Assembly: GCF_014490445.1 (NCBI RefSeq)
Contig: NZ_JACTUZ010000031.1
Coordinates: 1 to 37,166 of the forward strand
DNA: 37,166 nucleotides
Direction of reading: 5' to 3'
From: Pseudoroseomonas ludipueritiae
Lineage (GTDB): Bacteria; Pseudomonadota; Alphaproteobacteria; Acetobacterales; Acetobacteraceae
The position numbers and the translations under genes were made by a program. The stretch's first letter is position 1; each line of letters starts with the position of its first letter. Positions 24,605-36,152 of the stretch are shown one piece after another. The notes under the pieces were generated by a model, which had not been told where the DNA came from, searched no databases, and worked only from the letters and a program-made list of their open reading frames with translations.

Positions 24605-25753
24605 TTATTCCAGAGTTTCGAGCAACTCGCAGAGCGTCGCGGTGCGGGGGGCCAGCTCTTCCCACAGGATATGCTCGAATTCCGCATGCGCGCCCGCGCC
24701 GGAGCAGCCAAGCCCGTCCAGGGTCGGGATGCCCATGGCGGCGGTGAAGTTGCCGTCCGAGCCACCGCCGCGATGCTGCTTCGGCAGGTCGTAGCCCTGG
24801 CCGGCGGCGATGGCGCGGGCCTGCTCGTAGAGCGCCAGGATGGCGGGGCTTTCCTCCATTGGCGGGCGGTTGAGGCCGCCGGTGATGGTGACGGTGGTCC
24901 CCTCCGGCTGCGGCCCGGCCATGGCCATCACCGCATCCACCAGCGCCGCGCCCTTGACGATGGAGGAGACGCGGAAATCCACCTCGCAGCCCGCCTCGGC
25001 CGCGATCACGTTGGGCCGGGTGCCGCCCCAGACCGGCGCGCAATTGGTGGTGGTGCCGCCCGGCAGGTCCACCAGCGCATGGATCTGCGTGATCAGGCGC
25101 GCCAGCGTCACCACGGCGCTGCTGCCTTCCTCCCAGTTGCCACCGGCATGGGCGCTCTGCCCCTGCACCCGCACCACGAAGCGCCCGACGCCCTTGCGGG
25201 CGGTGACGCAGGCCTTGCCCGGATTGCCGGCGGGCTCGGGGATCAGCACGGCGCAGGCCTTGGCCGCCTCCGCCTCGATCAGCGCGCGGCTCGACGGGCT
25301 GCCCACTTCCTCGTCCGAGGTCAGCAGCAGCGTGATGGGGCTGCGCGTCGCGACCTTCTGCCGCAGGATCTCCCGCAGCGAATGGAAGGCGGCGAAGCTG
25401 CCGGACTTCATGTCATAGATGCCGGGGCCATAGGCCTTCTCGCCTTCCACGCGGAAGGGGATGGTCTTGGCCAGGGTGCCGTGGTCCCAGACCGTGTCCA
25501 GGTGGCCAGCCACCAGCACGGGCTTGCGGTTGCCATGCGCCGCATTGGCCGGCGTGCGCGCCACCAGGTGGTCGCCGAAGCCGTCGCGGCCGGGGATGCG
25601 CTCCACCTCCGCGCCCACGGCCCGCAGCTCGGCCTCGGCCTTGTCCAGCAGGCTGTTGATGGCGGCGGGGTCGGTGGTGGGCGTCTCGTGCTCCACCCAG
25701 CCGCGCAGTTCCTGGAGCAGGTCCTGGCTGGTGCCGATGCGGGTCTGGGGCAT
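24605..25753 (-). CDS. M20-family peptidase, carboxypeptidase G2-like
   Basis: 382 aa. Metal-site motifs: VAGHLDTVWDHGT, GIYDMKSGSFAAF, TSDEEVGSPSSR, IPEPAGN, and a C-terminal histidine in GAGAHAEFEH. The HLDTVW and YDMKSG variants are typical of the glutamate carboxypeptidase (CPG2) branch rather than ArgE. The lid domain includes VQGQSAHAGG. The ATG at 25753 begins MPQTRIGTSQD; AAGGA lies 11 nt upstream, a little far. CPG2-type enzymes cleave C-terminal glutamate or similar amide-linked amino acids. It converges on the other M20 gene, so the two are not co-transcribed, but their proximity suggests related use. No signal peptide, so cytoplasmic. Confidence 0.93.
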   Translation of the reverse strand: MPQTRIGTSQDLLQELRGWVEHETPTTDPAAINSLLDKAEAELRAVGAEVERIPGRDGFGDHLVARTPANAAHGNRKPVLVAGHLDTVWDHGTLAKTIPFRVEGEKAYGPGIYDMKSGSFAAFHSLREILRQKVATRSPITLLLTSDEEVGSPSSRALIEAEAAKACAVLIPEPAGNPGKACVTARKGVGRFVVRVQGQSAHAGGNWEEGSSAVVTLARLITQIHALVDLPGGTTTNCAPVWGGTRPNVIAAEAGCEVDFRVSSIVKGAALVDAVMAMAGPQPEGTTVTITGGLNRPPMEESPAILALYEQARAIAAGQGYDLPKQHRGGGSDGNFTAAMGIPTLDGLGCSGAGAHAEFEHILWEELAPRTATLCELLETLE

Positions 25754-25874
25754 GGGGTGTTCAATCCTTCCTGAAGACGCCGCCCTTGTGGCCCCAGGCG
25801 CGCGGCCTTGTCCATCCGGGGCGCCGGGTCTAAGCCCAGCATGAACCCCCTCGACTTCCACCCTGGGAGAGCCC

Positions 25875-26486
25875 GTGACCGACAGCATCCCCCCCGCCCC
25901 CCGCCTCAAGCGCGTCTGCGTCTTCTGCGGCGCCAATCCCGGCCTGAACCCCGCCTTCGCCGAGGCCGCCCGCGCCATGGGCGAGGCCATCGCGGCGCGC
26001 GGCCTCGGCCTGGTCTATGGCGGCGGGCATGTCGGGCTGATGGGAATCGTGGCGGATTCCGCCATGAAGGCCGGCGCCGAGGTGATCGGCATCATCCCCG
26101 AGGTGCTGATGCGCCGCGAGGTCGGCCATGGCGCCATCACCCAGCTGCACGTCGTCGGCACCATGCATGAGCGCAAGAAGATGATGGCCGACCTTTCGGA
26201 CGGCTTCATCGTCATGCCCGGCGGCGTCGGCACCCTGGAGGAGGCGGTGGAGGCCTTCACCTGGACGCAGCTCGGCATCCACGACAAGGGCATCATCTTC
26301 CTGGACATCAACGGCTACTGGCAGCGCATGGCGGAGCTGCTGGACCACATGGTGGCCGAGGGCTTCGTGAAGCCGGAGCAGCGCCCCATCGCCGATTTCG
26401 TGGCGAGCCCCGAGGAAGCGCTGGACGCCCTGGCGCGCTTCGAGGCGCCCGAGGTGAAGAGCTGGGCCAGCCCGCAGCAGCGATGA
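25875..26486 (+). CDS. LOG-family protein (TIGR00730 Rossmann fold, nucleoside 5'-monophosphate phosphoribohydrolase-like)
   Basis: 203 aa. The family motifs are clear: VCVFCGANPG, GLVYGGGHVGLMGIVAD, then MHERKKMM and PGGVGTLEEAVEAFTW. The Arg of MHERK and the Glu of GTLEE are the catalytic pair known from LOG cytokinin-activating enzymes. The bacterial proteins hydrolyse AMP-type nucleotides to base and ribose 5-phosphate; cytokinin production is known in some plant-associated bacteria but cannot be claimed here. Start GTG 25875 with GGGAGA just before it. Its stop overlaps the ribF start (ATGA, 26483-26486). Confidence 0.93.
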   Translation: MTDSIPPAPRLKRVCVFCGANPGLNPAFAEAARAMGEAIAARGLGLVYGGGHVGLMGIVADSAMKAGAEVIGIIPEVLMRREVGHGAITQLHVVGTMHERKKMMADLSDGFIVMPGGVGTLEEAVEAFTWTQLGIHDKGIIFLDINGYWQRMAELLDHMVAEGFVKPEQRPIADFVASPEEALDALARFEAPEVKSWASPQQR

Positions 26487-27406
26487 CCGCGCTGTTCCAG
26501 GACTGGCGCGGCCTGCCGGAGGCGGCGCGCGGCGCCACGGTGGCGCTGGGCAACTTCGACGGCGTCCATCTCGGCCACCGCGCCGTGCTGGCCGCCGCCC
26601 ATGCCGGCCGCCCCGACCGGCCGCTCGCGGTCCTGACCTTCGAGCCGCATCCGCGCGAGCATTTCCGCCCCGACGACCCGCCCTTCCGGCTGACGCTGCT
26701 GCCAGCCAAGCTGGCGCTCTTCTCGGCGCTGGGCTGCGCCTTCGTGCTGGCCATCCGCTTCGACGAGGCCTTCGCTGCCATGCCAGCCGAGGCCTTCGTG
26801 CAGGAGGTGCTGCACGGCGCGCTGGGCGCCAGCCACCTCTCCTGCGGCCATGACTTCGCCTTCGGTCACCGGCGCGGCGGCGATGTCGCCATGCTGGCGC
26901 GGGAGGCCGAGGCGCTCGGCATCGGCATGACCGTGGTGCCGCCGGTGACGGATGAGGACGGCCCCATCTCCTCCACCGCCATCCGCCGGCTGTTGCAGGA
27001 CGGCTATCCGGAGCGCGCCACCCACCGCCTGGGCCGCCCCTGGGAAATCTTCGGCCCCGTCAGCCATGGTGACAAGCGCGGGCGGACCATCGGCTTTCCC
27101 ACCGCCAATGTGCCGCTCGGCCGGCAGCTGGAGCCGGCGCGGGGCGTCTATGCCGTGCAGGTGGCGCTGCCGGATGGGCGGGTGGTGCCGGGGGTCGCCA
27201 ATATCGGCGCCCGCCCCACCGTCGGCGGCACCGAGAGCCGGGTGGAGGCGCATCTCTTCGACTTCGCCGGGGACCTTTATGGCCAGGAGGTCGGCGTGCG
27301 CCTGATCCGCTTCCTCCGCGCCGAGAAGAAATTCTCCGGCCTGGAGGAGCTGACGGCGCAGATCGCCGCCGATGCCGCCGCGGCGCGGAAGCTGCTGGGC
27401 GCCTGA
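26483..27406 (+). CDS. ribF: Bifunctional riboflavin kinase/FMN adenylyltransferase
   Basis: 307 aa, the standard RibF length. It makes FMN and then FAD from riboflavin. The N-terminal adenylyltransferase domain has the nucleotide motif VALGNFDGVHLGHRAVL (residues ~20-36) and ISSTAIRRLL near 157-166. The C-terminal flavokinase domain starts around 185 with GDKRGRTIGFPTANV, followed by GVYAVQV, VANIGARPTVGG and VEAHLFDF. The family's usual GYDFRFG is CGHDFAFG here, a mild change. It is translationally coupled to the LOG gene. ileS follows 173 nt later; that gap contains a GCCGGG/CCCGGC hairpin (27438-27443 and 27453-27458) and no gene I can support. The ribF-ileS-lspA order is common in bacteria. 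Confidence 0.97.
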   Translation: MTALFQDWRGLPEAARGATVALGNFDGVHLGHRAVLAAAHAGRPDRPLAVLTFEPHPREHFRPDDPPFRLTLLPAKLALFSALGCAFVLAIRFDEAFAAMPAEAFVQEVLHGALGASHLSCGHDFAFGHRRGGDVAMLAREAEALGIGMTVVPPVTDEDGPISSTAIRRLLQDGYPERATHRLGRPWEIFGPVSHGDKRGRTIGFPTANVPLGRQLEPARGVYAVQVALPDGRVVPGVANIGARPTVGGTESRVEAHLFDFAGDLYGQEVGVRLIRFLRAEKKFSGLEELTAQIAADAAAARKLLGA

Positions 27407-27579
27407 GGCCGGGCGGCCATCCCTTGACCCCCGCCGCGCCGGGCCGCAAAAACCCGGCCATGCCGCGCGCGCTTCATCCCGCAGGGTTGCGAATTAGCCG
27501 CCCGGTCCTCTGACCCGAGGGCCGGGACCTTTATCGCGCCGCGCTTTCCTCCCCTGCCTGAAGCCCGCCGCATGGCGGC

Positions 27580-30443
<2,864 letters not shown>

Positions 30444-30447
<4 letters not shown>

Positions 30448-30941
30448 GCCTGAAGTCCGGCCTCGGCATCGCCGCCACCACGCTGGTGGTGGACCAGCTC
30501 TCCAAGTGGTGGATCCTGGAAGGGCTGCGCCTGCCGGAGATCGGCCGGCTGCCGCTGCTCGATTTCGGCAGCTTCGGCCTGCAGTTCGCCATGGTTTGGA
30601 ACCGCGGCGTCACCTTCGGGCTGCTGGCGGGCGATGCCCCCTGGCACCGGCTGCTGCTGGCGCTGCTGGCCCTGGCCGTGGTCGGCTTCCTGGTCCGCTG
30701 GCTGCAGCGGGCCGACAACCGGCTGACGGTGGTGGCGCTGGGCGCCGTCATCGGCGGCGCGGTGGGCAATGTGATCGACCGGCTGCGCTTCGGCGCCGTG
30801 GTGGACTTCATCGACACCTGGGCCTTCGACTGGCACTGGTATGTCTTCAACGTGGCCGATGCCGGCATCGTGCTGGGTGTCGTCGCGTTGATGGCCGATG
30901 CCTTGTTCCGGCCAAAACAGACAGGTAAGGAAGCGGCATGA
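30444..30941 (+). CDS. lspA: Lipoprotein signal peptidase II
   Basis: 165 aa, four-helix inner-membrane aspartyl protease that removes signal peptides from diacylglyceryl-modified lipoproteins. Conserved blocks: VVDQLSKWW (13-23), [10 protein letters not shown] (52-61), [17 protein letters not shown] and FNVADAGI. The catalytic aspartates are D121 (VVDF) and D139 (NVAD), at nearly the same positions as in E. coli LspA. ATG 30444 overlaps the ileS stop (ATGA). Its own stop overlaps the start of a lipoprotein gene, one of its likely substrates. The open frame begins earlier (30351), but that part lies inside ileS. Confidence 0.97.
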
Positions 30942-31507
30942 TGCAGTCCTCCCGCCTCGCGGCTCCCGCCGCTGCCGCCCTGCTTCTGCTGCCACTTCTG
31001 GCCGGATGCGGTCAGGACACGGCGCGGACCTTCGGCTTCACGCGCGACGCGCCGGATGAATTCTCCGTCGTCACCCGCGCGCCGCTGTCGCTGCCGCCCT
31101 CGCTGGGCAATCTGCCGGTGCCCCGCCCCGGCAGCACCCGGCCGCAGGAACTGACCGGCGGCGCCGCCGGCGAGGCCATCCTGGCCCCGGGCGCGGCCCA
31201 TGCCGCCACCGCCTCCATGGCGCCCTCCGCCGGCGAAAGCGCGCTGCTGGCTCAGGCCGGCGGCACGGTGCCCGGCGCCATCCGCCGTCAGGTGGACGAG
31301 GAAAGCCTGCGGCTGGAGCAGCCGGACCGCACGCTGGTGGACCGGCTGATGTTCTGGCGCGACGCGCCGCAGCCGGGCACCGTGGTGGACCCGCAGCGGG
31401 AGGCGCAGCGCCTGCGTGAGAATGCCGCGCTGGGCCGTGACCCGGACCAGGGCGAGACCGCCATCATCCAGCGGCGCCGCCAGGGCCTCTTCCAGGGTCT
31501 CTTCTGA
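30938..31507 (+). CDS. DUF3035 lipoprotein (BamF-like)
   Basis: 189 aa. Lipobox LLAGCG with the acylated Cys near residue 24, after a basic/hydrophobic signal. The DUF3035 core follows: RDAPDEFSVVTRAPLSLPPSLGNLPVPRPG. The rest is rich in alanine and proline, then a charged C-terminal segment ending QRRRQGLFQGLF. In alphaproteobacteria DUF3035 proteins have been described as BamF, a lipoprotein subunit of the outer-membrane beta-barrel assembly complex; assignment here is by domain pattern. It is coupled to lspA by ATGA (30938-30941), so the signal peptidase and a lipoprotein substrate are made together. Two hairpins follow its stop. Confidence 0.88.
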   Translation: MMQSSRLAAPAAAALLLLPLLAGCGQDTARTFGFTRDAPDEFSVVTRAPLSLPPSLGNLPVPRPGSTRPQELTGGAAGEAILAPGAAHAATASMAPSAGESALLAQAGGTVPGAIRRQVDEESLRLEQPDRTLVDRLMFWRDAPQPGTVVDPQREAQRLRENAALGRDPDQGETAIIQRRRQGLFQGLF

Positions 31508-31509
31508 TC

Positions 31510-31568
31510 GCCGCGCCGGACCACAGCGCGGCGCTGACGGAATCCGGGTCCGGCCTTTCGCCGGACCC
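31510..31568 (+). terminator. Two consecutive hairpins ending the ileS-lspA-lipoprotein operon
   Basis: Just after the stop codon, GCCGCGC (31510-31516) pairs with GCGCGGC (31526-31532). Then a perfect 9-bp stem, GGGTCCGGC (31546-31554) with GCCGGACCC (31560-31568), closes a CTTTC loop. Only TT follows the second stem, so termination may be partial and the M16 genes may be read through. Confidence 0.55.
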
Positions 31569-31638
31569 TTCCGCGCAGGCCGAGGATGGCGAGCCCGGGC
31601 TTGAGTTCGGCGAGGAAAGCGCAACATGGGAGGACGAC

Positions 31639-33054
31639 ATGGCCCCCATCACCCGCCGCGCGGCCCTGGCCGCGGCAGCCGCCCTCCCCGCGCTCAGCCA
31701 TCTGCCCCTGGCGGAAGCCCAGCCCGCGCCCTTCACGCCCCCGGCTGATGAGAAGCCGCTCTTCGGCGCCGCCACCTGGCACCTGCCCAACGGGCTGGCT
31801 GTGGTGCATGTGGAGAACCGCCGCGCGCCCGTGGTGGCGCATTACGTCTTCTATGGCATCGGCGGCGGCGACGACCCCGCCGGCAAGTCCGGCCTGGCGC
31901 ATTTCCTGGAACACATGATGTTCAAGGGCAGCGCCCATGTGGCCTCTGGCGCCTTTTCCCGCCGCGTGGCGCAGGAAGGCGGCCAGGACAATGCCTTCAC
32001 CAGCCGCGATGTCACCGCCTACCACCAGCATGTTGAGGCTTCCCGCCTGCCGCTGGTGGCCGACATGGAGGCGGACCGCATGGCCGCCCCCCTCTTCCCC
32101 CAGGCGGAGCTGGAGGCGGAGCGGCAGGTGGTGCTGGAGGAACGGCGCCAGCGGGTGGAAAGCACCCCTCGCGGCCGCTTCCGCGAGGCCTATGACGCTG
32201 CCTTCTGGGGCCGCCAGCATTGGCGCGGCCGGCCGCTGATCGGCTGGTCGGAGGAGATCGCGGCCCTGACCCGCGACGACCTGACGGAATTCTTCGGCCG
32301 TGGCTATAGCCCGGCCAATGCCACGCTGGTGGTAGCAGGCGCCGTGACCCGCGACGAGTTGGCGAAGGTGGTGGAGCAGGAATACGGCGGCGTCGCCAGC
32401 CGTGGCGCCGCCTTTGGCGCGCCCTCGCGCGGCCGCGCCCCCGCCCCCTCGACGCCGCTCGATTCGCGTCTGGTGCGGCATGACGCCCAGGTGCAGGAAG
32501 CCGCCTTCCTGCGCGGCTGGGTGGCGCCCAGCATGCTCTCCAATGCCGCGCCGCCGCTGGACCAGCGGCATGTCTATCCGCTGGAGGTGCTGGCGCATCT
32601 GCTGGGCGGCGGCCAGGGCTCGCGCCTGCATACGGCGCTGGTCCGCAGCGGCCTCGCAGTCGGCGCCCATGCCGGCTACGACGGCGACTCGGTGGGCATC
32701 GGCGGCTTCGAGATCCAGATCACCCCCGCCCGCACCACCACCCCGCCCCGGCTGGAGGCGGCGCTGGAGGCCGTGCTCTCCTCCCTGCTCGATGGCGGCG
32801 TGACGGATGAGGAAGTGGCGCGTTCCAAGCGCCAGATCACCGCCGGCGCCCTGCTGGCGCTGGACAGCCTGGGCACCGCGCCGCGCATCCTGGGCGGCGC
32901 CCTGGCCACCGGCCTGCCGCTGGACCTGGTGGAATACTGGCCCGCCCGCATCCGCGCCGTGACGCGCGGCCAGGTGGAGGCCGCCGCCCGCGCCGTGCTG
33001 GGCCGGCCCGGCATGACCGGCTGGCTGCTGCCGGAAGGGGTGGGCGGCGCATGA
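31639..33054 (+). CDS. M16-family zinc peptidase (PqqF/pitrilysin-like), exported
   Basis: 471 aa. A signal peptide with twin arginines (ITRRAALAAAAALPAL...AEA, cut near residue 27) predicts a periplasmic protein. The inverted zinc motif HFLEH is at 88-92, and the third ligand glutamate is in the ELEAERQVVLEERRQ segment about 75 residues later; both are intact, so this is the active subunit. The second M16 half contains GGGQGSRLHTALVRSGLAVG. M16 proteases form a clam-shell with a paired inactive subunit, here the next gene, whose ATG overlaps this stop (33051-33054). It probably degrades short or misfolded peptides in the envelope, which fits its place beside lspA and a DUF3035 lipoprotein. 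GGGAGG precedes the ATG. Confidence 0.94.
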   Translation: MAPITRRAALAAAAALPALSHLPLAEAQPAPFTPPADEKPLFGAATWHLPNGLAVVHVENRRAPVVAHYVFYGIGGGDDPAGKSGLAHFLEHMMFKGSAHVASGAFSRRVAQEGGQDNAFTSRDVTAYHQHVEASRLPLVADMEADRMAAPLFPQAELEAERQVVLEERRQRVESTPRGRFREAYDAAFWGRQHWRGRPLIGWSEEIAALTRDDLTEFFGRGYSPANATLVVAGAVTRDELAKVVEQEYGGVASRGAAFGAPSRGRAPAPSTPLDSRLVRHDAQVQEAAFLRGWVAPSMLSNAAPPLDQRHVYPLEVLAHLLGGGQGSRLHTALVRSGLAVGAHAGYDGDSVGIGGFEIQITPARTTTPPRLEAALEAVLSSLLDGGVTDEEVARSKRQITAGALLALDSLGTAPRILGGALATGLPLDLVEYWPARIRAVTRGQVEAAARAVLGRPGMTGWLLPEGVGGA

Positions 33055-34316
33055 GCGACACCGTGCCCCAGGGCTTTTCCCTGCCGATCCAGGTGGTCGA
33101 GGCCGGCGGCTTCACCGCTTGGCTGGCCGAGGACCATTCCGTGCCCGTCGTCTCCCTTGCCTGGGGCTGGGACGGCGGCGCCGCGCTGGACCCCGAGGGG
33201 CAGGAAGGCGCGGCCTCCCTGCTCTCCTCCCTGCTGACCGAGGGCGCCGGTTCCATGGACGCCCTCGCCTTCGCCGATGCGGCGCGGGACGAGGCCATCG
33301 GCATCGGCTTCGATGCCGACCGGGACAGCTTCGACGGCAGCCTGCGCGCCCTGCTGCCGGCCCTGCCGCGTGCGGTGGAACTGGCCCGCTTGGCCATGAC
33401 CGTGCCGCGCTTCGACGACGAGGCCGTGGCCCGCGTGCGCGCCCGCGCCATCGCGGGTGCCCGGCAGGCGCTGGAAGGGCCGCGCGGCCGTGCCTCCCGC
33501 GCCTTCTGGGCGGCGGCCTATCCCGGCCATCCGGCGGGGCGGCCTTCCAATGGCACCGCCGAAAGCATCGCCGCCATCACGGTCGATGGCATGCGCGGGC
33601 TGATGGCGCGGCAGATCCATCGTGGCGGGCTGCTGGTGGCCGCCAGCGGCGCCATCACCGCCGCGCAACTTGCGGACCTCCTGCCCTTGCTCTTCGGCAG
33701 CCTGCCGGAAGGCATGCCGCCGGCCCTGCCGGCCCTGCCCGCCTTCACCGGCTTCGGCACCCAGGTGGTGCCGGTCGCGGCCTCGCAATCCACGCTGATC
33801 TTCGGCCAGCAGGGCATCCCGGTGCAGGACCCGGACTGGGAAGCGGCGCAGGTGCTGCTGCGGGTCTTTTCCGGCGGCGGCTTCTCGTCCCGCCTGATGC
33901 ACGCGCTGCGCGAGGAGCGCGGGCTGACCTATGGCATCTATGCCGGGCTCGACTCCCTTTTCGAGGGCAGCGCGCTGGTGGGTTCCGCCGCCACCGCCAA
34001 TGCCCGGGTGGGCGAGGCGCTGGGCGTGCTGCGCGCCGAATGGGCCCGCATGGCCGAGAGCGGCCCGACCCAGATGGAGATGGACGATGCCGTCTCCTTC
34101 CTCACCGGCAGCCAGCCGCTGCAATTCACCGACAGCCGCCGCATCGCCGGCACGCTGCTGGCCATGCGGCGCAACGGCCGGCCGCTGGACTGGCTGGAGA
34201 AGCGGCCCGAGCGCCTGCGCGCCGTGACGCGGGAGCGCGCGGCGCAGGTGGCGAAGCGGCTGCTGGTGCCGGAGGCGCTCTCCATCACCATCGCGGGGCA
34301 GCCCGAGGGGCTTTAG
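33051..34316 (+). CDS. M16-family partner subunit, catalytically inactive
   Basis: 421 aa, with the M16 fold but no HxxEH: the matching position reads EGAASLLSSLLTEGAG without histidines. It keeps the conserved Arg/Tyr substrate-binding pair in GGGFSSRLMHALREERGLTYGIYAG (from about residue 279), as expected of the non-catalytic partner in two-subunit M16 proteases. No signal peptide is evident: MSDTVPQGFSLPIQVV starts directly with the domain. If the partner is periplasmic this is odd; possible answers are an undetected export route or a misplaced start, but ATGA overlap argues for this start. Stop TAG at 34314-34316. Confidence 0.92.
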   Translation: MSDTVPQGFSLPIQVVEAGGFTAWLAEDHSVPVVSLAWGWDGGAALDPEGQEGAASLLSSLLTEGAGSMDALAFADAARDEAIGIGFDADRDSFDGSLRALLPALPRAVELARLAMTVPRFDDEAVARVRARAIAGARQALEGPRGRASRAFWAAAYPGHPAGRPSNGTAESIAAITVDGMRGLMARQIHRGGLLVAASGAITAAQLADLLPLLFGSLPEGMPPALPALPAFTGFGTQVVPVAASQSTLIFGQQGIPVQDPDWEAAQVLLRVFSGGGFSSRLMHALREERGLTYGIYAGLDSLFEGSALVGSAATANARVGEALGVLRAEWARMAESGPTQMEMDDAVSFLTGSQPLQFTDSRRIAGTLLAMRRNGRPLDWLEKRPERLRAVTRERAAQVAKRLLVPEALSITIAGQPEGL

Positions 34317-34367
34317 CGCGGGCGTGACTGTGAAGCGCCCGCCAAATTCGCTACATGGAGTGGAACA

Positions 34368-34386
34368 CGGCCGGATTCGCCGGCCG
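34368..34386 (+). terminator. Possible hairpin between the M16 pair and pgi
   Basis: CGGCCGG (34368-34374) pairs with CCGGCCG (34380-34386) around ATTCG in the 120-nt gap before pgi. There is no T-tract, so it could be a weak terminator or part of the pgi leader. The rest of the gap shows nothing I can name. Confidence 0.3.
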
Positions 34387-34436
34387 GCATGAGGACCCCG
34401 CCCTTGCGAAGCTGGCGGGCTGAGCAGGAAACCTGG

Positions 34437-36098
34437 ATGACGTCCACCGCGCGCGAGGCAGCCTGGAACCGACTGACTTCCCTGGCCCAGCGGCCTGGCG
34501 CAGCCGCTATCCGCTCCTTGTTCTCACGCCAGCCAGACCGCTTCGAGAAGTTCCACTGGCAGGGCTGCGACATCCTGCTGGACCTCTCCAAGACCGCCAT
34601 CGACGACGACGCCATGCGCGCCCTGCTGGGGCTGGCCGAGGCGATGGAGGTGATGCCGGCGCGCGATGCCATGGCGGCGGGCGAGCTGGTGAACAACACC
34701 GAGAACCGCGCCGTGCTGCATATGGCGCTGCGCGCGCCCCGCGCCGCCGGCTTCCGCGCCCGCAAGCCGGATGGCGGGCATGAGGATGTGGGCGGCGAGG
34801 TGGAAAGCACCCTGGCCGCCATGGAGCGCTTCACCCGCGCGGTGCATAGCGGCGAGATCCGCAGCGCCACCGGCGAGCCCTTCACCGATGTCATCAACAT
34901 CGGCATCGGCGGCTCCGACCTCGGGCCCTTCATGGCGGCGCGGGCGCTGTGGCACGAAGCCTCGCCCATGCGGCCGCTGTATCTGGCCAATGCGGATGCG
35001 CACAACTGGGAACTGATCCGCCCCCGGCTGGACCCGGCGCGCACCCTGGTGCTGATCGCCTCCAAGACCTTCACCACGGCCGAGACCATGGCCAATGCCC
35101 GGCTGGTGCGCGGCTGGCTGGAACAGACCCTGGGCAATGAGGGGATGCGCCAGCACCTCGTCGCGCTCTCCACCAACCACAAGGCCACCGCCGAATTCGG
35201 CGTGCCGGCGGACCGCGTCTTCGGCTTCAAGGACTGGGTGGGCGGGCGCTTCTCGCTCTGGTCGGCCATCGGGCTCTCCATCGCGCTGGGCTGCGGCTGG
35301 GACGATTTCACCCGCCTGCTGGAAGGCGCGCGGGCGATGGACGAGCATTTCCTCACCGCGCCGGCCGAGCGCAACCTGCCGCTGCTGCTGGCCCTGACCA
35401 CGGTCTGGCACGTAAATGGCCTGGGGCTCGATACCCATGCCATCCTGCCCTATGACCACCGCCTCTCCCGCTTCCCGGCGCATTTGCAGCAGCTGGAGAT
35501 GGAAAGCCTGGGCAAGCGCACCACGCGCGGCGGCGAGCCGGTGCGGCACCTGACCGGCCCGGTGCTCTTCGGCGAGCCGGGCACCAATGCGCAGCATTCC
35601 TTCATGCAGTTGCTGCACCAGGGCACCACGCCGGTGCCGGCGGATTTCGTGCTGATCGCCAATCCCAGCCATCCTTATGCCGCCAATCACCGGCTGCTGC
35701 TGGCCAATGGCCTGGCGCAGGCCGAGGCGCTGCTGCGCGGCCGGGATGCCGAGGCCGTGCGGGCCGAGATGGCCGCCGCCGGCAAGACGCCGGAGGAGAT
35801 CGAGCGCCTGCTGCCGCACCGTGTCTTCCCCGGCGACCGGCCCAGCACCACGCTGGTGCTGCCGCGGCTGGATGCGCATACGCTGGGCCAGCTTGTGGCG
35901 CTCTATGAGCACAAGGTCTTCTGCCTTGGCGCTCTCTGGGACATCGATGCCTTCGACCAATGGGGCGTGGAGCTGGGCAAGCAGCTTTCCACCTCCATCC
36001 TGCCGGAGTTGATGCCGGAAGGCCGGGTGGGGCCGCATGATCCCTCCACCACCGGGCTGATCCAGCAGTTGCGTGCCTGGCAGGGGCTGGACCTCTAA
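34437..36098 (+). CDS. pgi: Glucose-6-phosphate isomerase
   Basis: 553 aa, typical for the long bacterial PGI. It interconverts glucose 6-phosphate and fructose 6-phosphate. Signatures: INIGIGGSDLGPFMAARAL (phosphate site), SKTFTTAETMANA, DWVGGRFSLWSAIGLSIAL, and the catalytic FGEPGTNAQHSFMQLLHQGT with the base glutamate and histidine. The C-terminal active-site lysine region is WGVELGKQLSTSIL. ATG 34437 is preceded by AGGAA with six-nt spacing, and MTSTAREAAWNRL fits the family, so I preferred it to the earlier in-frame ATG at 34389. It appears to be its own transcription unit, with a hairpin on each side. Confidence 0.97.
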   Translation: MTSTAREAAWNRLTSLAQRPGAAAIRSLFSRQPDRFEKFHWQGCDILLDLSKTAIDDDAMRALLGLAEAMEVMPARDAMAAGELVNNTENRAVLHMALRAPRAAGFRARKPDGGHEDVGGEVESTLAAMERFTRAVHSGEIRSATGEPFTDVINIGIGGSDLGPFMAARALWHEASPMRPLYLANADAHNWELIRPRLDPARTLVLIASKTFTTAETMANARLVRGWLEQTLGNEGMRQHLVALSTNHKATAEFGVPADRVFGFKDWVGGRFSLWSAIGLSIALGCGWDDFTRLLEGARAMDEHFLTAPAERNLPLLLALTTVWHVNGLGLDTHAILPYDHRLSRFPAHLQQLEMESLGKRTTRGGEPVRHLTGPVLFGEPGTNAQHSFMQLLHQGTTPVPADFVLIANPSHPYAANHRLLLANGLAQAEALLRGRDAEAVRAEMAAAGKTPEEIERLLPHRVFPGDRPSTTLVLPRLDAHTLGQLVALYEHKVFCLGALWDIDAFDQWGVELGKQLSTSILPELMPEGRVGPHDPSTTGLIQQLRAWQGLDL

Positions 36099-36106
36099 GC
36101 CCATGC

Positions 36107-36128
36107 GGCCGGGCATTGCCGCCCGGCC
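36107..36128 (+). terminator. Terminator-like hairpin after pgi
   Basis: Nine nt after the pgi stop, GGCCGGGC (36107-36114) pairs perfectly with GCCCGGCC (36121-36128) over an ATTGCC loop. It is followed by TCATCTGCTCT, a weak T-rich tail. Placed just before mutL, it likely ends the pgi transcript. Confidence 0.55.
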
Positions 36129-36152
36129 CTCATCTGCTCTAGCGGTTGCGCC

